A stretch of 64,000 nt of DNA. Source: Methylobacter sp. (GTDB lineage Bacteria; Pseudomonadota; Gammaproteobacteria; Methylococcales; Methylomonadaceae). The notes under the pieces were generated by a model. That model made no database searches. It was not told the origin of the DNA and was given only the letters and a program-made list of their open reading frames with translations. How positions within the stretch are numbered: the stretch's first letter is position 1; each line of letters begins with the position of its first letter. The stretch lies in NCBI GenBank assembly GCA_028716975.1, contig JAQUOU010000021.1:1-64000 (forward strand). Direction: 5' to 3'. The position numbers and the translations under genes were made by a program. Below are positions 60,033 to 64,000 of this stretch, piece after piece.

Positions 60033-61010
60033 GTGAAACTACATGACCAAAAGCTGCGGGAATTGGGGCTGGCAGTAATACAGGTGGAAATGCAGGCAAT
60101 CGCCGCACTAAAAGATCAAATTAATGATAGTTTTGTCTGTGCATGCAAGTTGATGTTCACGTGTACGGGCCGCGTTGTAGTCATCGGCATGGGCAAATCA
60201 GGCCATATTGCGGGCAAAATTGCCTCTACTTTGGCGAGTACCGGAACCCCTGCCTTTTTTGTTCATCCGGGCGAAGCCAGTCATGGCGATTTGGGCATGA
60301 TTACCCGGCAGGATGTGGTTCTTGCTTTATCAAATTCGGGAGAAACCGAGGAAATCATCAAAATCCTGCCGATTATTAAACGGCTAGGCGTCCCTTTAAT
60401 CGCCATGACCGGCAATCCCGCCTCAACACTGGCCGTTGTTGCAACCACCCATATTAATGTAAATGTCGAGCAGGAGGCTTGCCCGTTGGGGCTTGCGCCC
60501 ACTTCCAGCACAACCGCCGCACTGGTGATGGGCGACGCTTTGGCGGTGTCATTGCTGGAAGCGCGAGGCTTTACGCGTGATGATTTTGCCTTATCCCATC
60601 CCGGGGGCACTTTGGGTAAGCGATTGTTGTTGCTGGTAAGCGATATAATGCATGTTGCCACCGATATTCCGTCAGTGCCGGAGTCTGCTCTAATAACTGA
60701 CGCCCTGATAGAAATGACCGAAAAAAAACTGGGTATGACGGCTATAGTTAATGTCAATAATCGGGTAACCGGAATTTTTACCGATGGCGACTTACGGCGA
60801 ATGCTGAGAAAAAACCTGGATATCCATAATACTGTTATCACCGAAGTGATGACTTCACCGTGTACTGTCATTTCATCCGGGATACTGGCTGCTGAAGCCA
60901 TGCAGATTATGGAGCAGAAAAAAATTAATGCTTTAATCGTGGTTGATAGCCAAGGGCAGGCAGTAGGCGCTATAAATATGCATGACCTGATTCGTGCGGG
61001 AATCGTCTGA
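60033..61010 (+). CDS. kdsD: D-arabinose 5-phosphate isomerase
   Basis: 325 residues. A SIS sugar-isomerase domain (VVVIGMGKSGHIAGKIASTL, HPGEASHGDLGM, ALSNSGETEEI) is followed by two CBS domains (about 205-320). It makes arabinose 5-phosphate for Kdo, the first step to the LPS inner core. It starts with GTG: an in-frame TAA at 60027 prevents a start further upstream, and the length equals the E. coli protein within three residues. Overlaps kdsC. Confidence 0.93.
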   Translation: MKLHDQKLRELGLAVIQVEMQAIAALKDQINDSFVCACKLMFTCTGRVVVIGMGKSGHIAGKIASTLASTGTPAFFVHPGEASHGDLGMITRQDVVLALSNSGETEEIIKILPIIKRLGVPLIAMTGNPASTLAVVATTHINVNVEQEACPLGLAPTSSTTAALVMGDALAVSLLEARGFTRDDFALSHPGGTLGKRLLLLVSDIMHVATDIPSVPESALITDALIEMTEKKLGMTAIVNVNNRVTGIFTDGDLRRMLRKNLDIHNTVITEVMTSPCTVISSGILAAEAMQIMEQKKINALIVVDSQGQAVGAINMHDLIRAGIV

Positions 61011-61552
61011 TGATGCAAACCGGGAAAATAGAGCTCGTTCTGGAAAAGGCAAAAAAACTTAAGTTGCTGATTCTGGATGTGGACGGCGTTTTAACGGATG
61101 GTAAACTTTTTTTTGATAATGACGGCACTGAATATAAATCGTTTCATTCAAGAGACGGTCACGGTATCAAGTTATTACGCCAGAGCGGTGTTGAAGTGGC
61201 TGTTATTTCCGGACGTAAATCAAACTCGGTTGCGCTGCGTATGAAAAACCTCGGTATTGAACTGGTGTATCAAGGCTATGAAAACAAAATCCCTGCATTC
61301 AATGAAATTATTGAAAAAAGAGGCATAGCGCCGGAGCAAGCTGCTTATATGGGAGATGACGTGATAGATCTTCCGGTAATGATCCGAGCCGGTTTGGCTA
61401 TTGCAGTGGGCGATGCCAATTTTGCAGTCAAACAAAGAGCCGATTGGTGCACCACGCTGCCTGGAGGGCATGGCGCCGTAAGAGAGGTTTGTGATTTTAT
61501 TATGCAGGCGCAGGGAAGTTTCGAAGAAATCTTGAATGCTTATCTGAAATGA
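61010..61552 (+). CDS. kdsC: 3-deoxy-D-manno-octulosonate 8-phosphate phosphatase
   Basis: 180 residues, HAD superfamily without a cap domain. Motifs: LILDVDGVLTDG (catalytic Asp), VISGRKSNSV and YMGDDVIDLPVM. It removes phosphate from Kdo 8-phosphate. The ATG overlaps the kdsD stop and the stop overlaps the lptC ATG (ATGA). Confidence 0.94.
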   Translation: MMQTGKIELVLEKAKKLKLLILDVDGVLTDGKLFFDNDGTEYKSFHSRDGHGIKLLRQSGVEVAVISGRKSNSVALRMKNLGIELVYQGYENKIPAFNEIIEKRGIAPEQAAYMGDDVIDLPVMIRAGLAIAVGDANFAVKQRADWCTTLPGGHGAVREVCDFIMQAQGSFEEILNAYLK

Positions 61553-62118
61553 TAAGCCGGAATGGCAAAACCAGTTACCTGTACTTAGGGATTATTGCGT
61601 TAATGAGTTGGTGGCTGGTTAAATTGACGGGTCTGGATGAAATCAGCCGCGGCTTGGTTCCGGCGCATAGCCCGGATTATTTCAGCAAGGGTTATACAAA
61701 ATGGGAAATGGATGAGTTCGGCAAGTTAAAGACTAAATTGCTTGCCGATAAACTGGTTCATTACAGTGATGATAAGACCACCCATTTGACTAATCCATTA
61801 ATATTTTTTCATAATGAAAAAACGCCTCCGTGGGTAATTAAATCTGAAACAGGCATATTGTCTGCCGATGGCAAAAATTTATTATTGAATGGCAAGGTCA
61901 CTGTTGACCGGGCTAAAGCCGAAGGCGTCAGGCCGCTTAAGATTAATACCTCCAATTTAAAAGTAAAACCGGAAACCAGTTATGCTGAAACCGATGAGTG
62001 GGCAGAGTTAATAAGCCCGCCCAATTGGACAGAAGGAACTGGAATGAAAGTGGTTTTTGCCGAGCCAATTTATTTGGAATTGCTTGCTAAGGTAAAGGGA
62101 AGATATGAGACAAAATAA
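61549..62118 (+). CDS. lptC: LPS export protein LptC
   Basis: 189 residues. A single N-terminal membrane helix (about 9-24, YLYLGIIALMSWWLVKL) is followed by a periplasmic beta-jellyroll (YTKWEMDEFGKLKTKL, GKVTVDRAKA). It links the LptBFG inner-membrane complex to LptA. Overlaps both neighbours. Confidence 0.9.
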   Translation: MISRNGKTSYLYLGIIALMSWWLVKLTGLDEISRGLVPAHSPDYFSKGYTKWEMDEFGKLKTKLLADKLVHYSDDKTTHLTNPLIFFHNEKTPPWVIKSETGILSADGKNLLLNGKVTVDRAKAEGVRPLKINTSNLKVKPETSYAETDEWAELISPPNWTEGTGMKVVFAEPIYLELLAKVKGRYETK

Positions 62119-62629
62119 AAAAACGGCAATTTCCTGCAAGCTGTTGCTATTGCTATGCGGACTCTATGCCGTGAGGTCATTTGCCCTGGAGAGCGACGCC
62201 GAGCAGCCGATAATTATAGATTCAAATACAGCCACTTATGATGATAAAACGGCTATGAGCACTTATACAGGGAATGTGGTCTCGGTTCAGGGCAGTATCC
62301 GCGTAAATTCGGACAAGCTGGTGGTTTATTTTAAAGATGGGGAAGCGGATAAGCTAGTCTTTACAGGTAAACGGGCAAAGTTTAAGCAGACGCCCAGTGA
62401 AGGGGCAGAGGATATAACCGGAGAAGCGTTGACGGGTGAATACTATCCCAAAAAAAACTTGTTGGTATTAATTGATGAAGCTACCGTCTGGCGGGGTAAC
62501 GGTACTTATTCCAGCAAGTTGATCGAATACGATATTAAAACTTCTCTGGTTAAAGCCGGAGAAAAATTATCCGATTCTAAACGCGTTCATGTCATCCTCA
62601 AACCGAAAACGAAAGAACCTGCACAATAG
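62105..62629 (+). CDS. lptA: LPS export periplasmic protein LptA
   Basis: 174 residues with a signal peptide (about 1-27, ending VRSFALE) and an LptA/OstA domain (QPIIIDSNTATYDDKTAMST, TYTGNVVSVQGSIRV, GEYYPKKNLLVLIDEA). It forms the periplasmic bridge for LPS. It begins 14 bases inside lptC and abuts lptB. Confidence 0.92.
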   Translation: MRQNKKTAISCKLLLLLCGLYAVRSFALESDAEQPIIIDSNTATYDDKTAMSTYTGNVVSVQGSIRVNSDKLVVYFKDGEADKLVFTGKRAKFKQTPSEGAEDITGEALTGEYYPKKNLLVLIDEATVWRGNGTYSSKLIEYDIKTSLVKAGEKLSDSKRVHVILKPKTKEPAQ

Positions 62630-63355
62630 ATGGCTAAACTAGCAGCAAAACAGTTAATAAAAACCTACAATAAGCGTAATGTAGTTAACGGGGTTTCATT
62701 GCATGTCAATACCGGTGAGGTAGTAGGGTTACTGGGGCCTAACGGCGCGGGAAAAACGACGAGTTTTTATATGATGGTAGGTCTGGTTAAAGTCGATGAA
62801 GGTGAAATTGTCCTGGATTCGCATACCCTGACGCATTATCCCATGCATTTAAGGGCGCAATTGGGTATTGGTTATTTGCCCCAGGAGCCTTCGGTTTTTC
62901 GAAAGCTCAGCGTGTCGGATAATTTACGCGCGGTTTTGCAGATTCGCTCCGATTTAACGCCAGGTCAGATGGAGCTGGTGATAGACGAGTTACTGGAGGA
63001 GTTTCATATTTTTCATCTGCGTGACCAGATCGCATTGAGCTTGTCCGGCGGAGAAAGGAGACGGGTTGAAATCGCCAGGGCGTTGGCTACCAACCCTCAG
63101 TTTATTTTACTTGATGAGCCGTTTGCCGGCGTTGACCCCATATCGGTAGAGGACATTAAAAAAATTATCGTGCATTTAAAAGATCGCGGAATCGGGGTGC
63201 TGATTACCGAGCATAATGTCAGGGAAACATTAGGTATTTGTGATCGTGCCTATATCCTTAACGATGGCAAGGTAATCGCTGAAGGGGGAGCGCAAGCGAT
63301 TGTTGCCAATGAAGAAGTTCGTAAAGTTTATTTAGGTAATAACTTTAGTCTTTAA
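62630..63355 (+). CDS. lptB: LPS export ABC transporter ATPase LptB
   Basis: 241 residues. Walker [22 protein letters not shown]-loop [13 protein letters not shown], signature [17 protein letters not shown], Walker [14 protein letters not shown] and switch His in [11 protein letters not shown]. It powers extraction of LPS from the inner membrane with LptF/LptG, which are not in the window. It starts one base after the lptA stop. Confidence 0.95.
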   Translation: MAKLAAKQLIKTYNKRNVVNGVSLHVNTGEVVGLLGPNGAGKTTSFYMMVGLVKVDEGEIVLDSHTLTHYPMHLRAQLGIGYLPQEPSVFRKLSVSDNLRAVLQIRSDLTPGQMELVIDELLEEFHIFHLRDQIALSLSGGERRRVEIARALATNPQFILLDEPFAGVDPISVEDIKKIIVHLKDRGIGVLITEHNVRETLGICDRAYILNDGKVIAEGGAQAIVANEEVRKVYLGNNFSL

Positions 63356-63383
63356 TTTATAGTTCATTCAAATTTAATTCGGC

Positions 63384-64000
63384 ATGAAACAGTCCTTACA
63401 CCTTCGGTTAGGCCAACAATTGGCTATGACGCCGCAATTGCAGCAGGCGATAAAGTTGTTACAGATGTCAACACTGGATTTGCAGCAGGAGATTCAACAG
63501 GCTCTTGAATCCAATATGATGCTGGAAATTAATGAAGAAGAAAGCAGTGTTCCTGCAGTGGAGGCAATGCCCGAGAAAAAAACCGAACATGCGGATTCTA
63601 TTACCAGTGAAGGCTCGCAAACCGATATTCCGGATGAACTGCCCATTGATTCTTCATGGGAGGATGTTTACGAGAATATTCCGGAAATGGGCGCCAGTAC
63701 TGGTGAAACCATTGAGTTTGAGACGCAGCGCAGCAAATCCTCAACATTGCTGGATCATTTATTGTGGCAATTGGAATTGACCAACTTTTCAGAGCGGGAT
63801 CATGCCATTGCCATGGCTATTATTGATTCCATTAATGAAGACGGCTATCTCATAAGTGCGCCTGAGGAAATTTTTCAGGGTCTGCAGAGCCAGTTTGAAG
63901 ATCTGTATTTTGATGAAGTCAATGCAGTGCTGCACAGGGTGCAAAATTTTGATCCTTTAGGCGTGGCTGCTATTGATCTGGGTGATTGTTTGCGATTACA
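63384..64000 (+). CDS. rpoN: RNA polymerase sigma-54 factor, N-terminal part (cut by window edge)
   Basis: ATG 63384 opens a frame that runs off the right edge (205 codons seen). Region I is clear: MKQSLHLRLGQQLAMTPQLQ followed by QAIKLLQMSTLDLQQEIQ. An acidic region II follows (about 50-110), then the start of the core-binding part (LLDHLLWQLELTNFSERDH, NFDPLGVAAIDLGDCL). It is the factor needed for the -24/-12 promoter at nirB. The lptB-rpoN order is typical for proteobacteria. Confidence 0.95.
   Translation, partial: MKQSLHLRLGQQLAMTPQLQQAIKLLQMSTLDLQQEIQQALESNMMLEINEEESSVPAVEAMPEKKTEHADSITSEGSQTDIPDELPIDSSWEDVYENIPEMGASTGETIEFETQRSKSSTLLDHLLWQLELTNFSERDHAIAMAIIDSINEDGYLISAPEEIFQGLQSQFEDLYFDEVNAVLHRVQNFDPLGVAAIDLGDCLRL

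Overview
The window looks like a chromosomal segment of a gammaproteobacterium with middling GC content. Evidence: fused nuoCD in a 13-subunit E. coli-type nuo operon, the smc-zipA-ligA block, dapA-bamC-purL with a single-chain PurL, and the kdsD-kdsC-lptC-lptA-lptB-rpoN cluster. A Methylococcales (type I methanotroph) origin is my guess from gene content and style; no methane- or methanol-oxidation gene lies in the window, so this is inference.

Layout. 1-3.2 kb: the N-terminal part of an IS1-like transposase, an interspersed repeat, a small secreted protein and an ABC exporter. 3.2-15.6 kb: a nitrate/nitrite assimilation operon with a sigma-54-type promoter and NtrC-like sites in front of nirB, then nirD, a PhzF-family gene, a first nitrate-reductase-like molybdoenzyme, a fused four-cluster Fe-S/DmsC-like membrane protein, an FAD/NAD(P)H reductase and a second nitrate reductase carrying a BFD-type [2Fe-2S] domain. 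15.6-19.3 kb: a composite inverted-repeat element, a frameshifted GlcG/HbpS-like gene and a divergent, membrane-tethered multicopper oxidase. 19.3-24.4 kb: a giant PAS/GAF/GGDEF/EAL sensor. 24.6-31.8 kb: smc, zipA, ligA and an endonuclease/exonuclease/phosphatase-family protein. 31.8-39.8 kb: a long intergenic region with DnaA-box-like sites, a SemiSWEET, dapA, bamC, purL, a small membrane protein and an Hsp20 gene with a sigma-32-type promoter and a clear terminator. 39.9-45.0 kb: a lipoprotein hydrolase, a TraT-like lipoprotein, a small exported protein, a Bcp/PrxQ peroxiredoxin, an inositol-monophosphatase-family enzyme and repeats. 45.0-59.6 kb: the nuo operon on the minus strand (nuoA to nuoN). 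60.0-64.0 kb: the Kdo/LPS-transport cluster ending in truncated rpoN.

How the genes work together. The 3.5-15.6 kb block can make a full nitrate-to-ammonium route in the cytoplasm. It encodes two different nitrate-reductase-like catalytic subunits with apparently different electron donors: one NAD(P)H/FAD/[2Fe-2S] chain, and one Fe-S plus membrane-anchor (probably quinol) chain. No nitrate transporter and no nitrogen regulator gene is visible here; sigma-54 itself is encoded at the right edge. The most unusual items are this dual nitrate-reductase operon with its embedded PhzF gene and inverted repeats, the multicopper oxidase with its type-1 copper motif in the first domain, and several palindromic intergenic elements.
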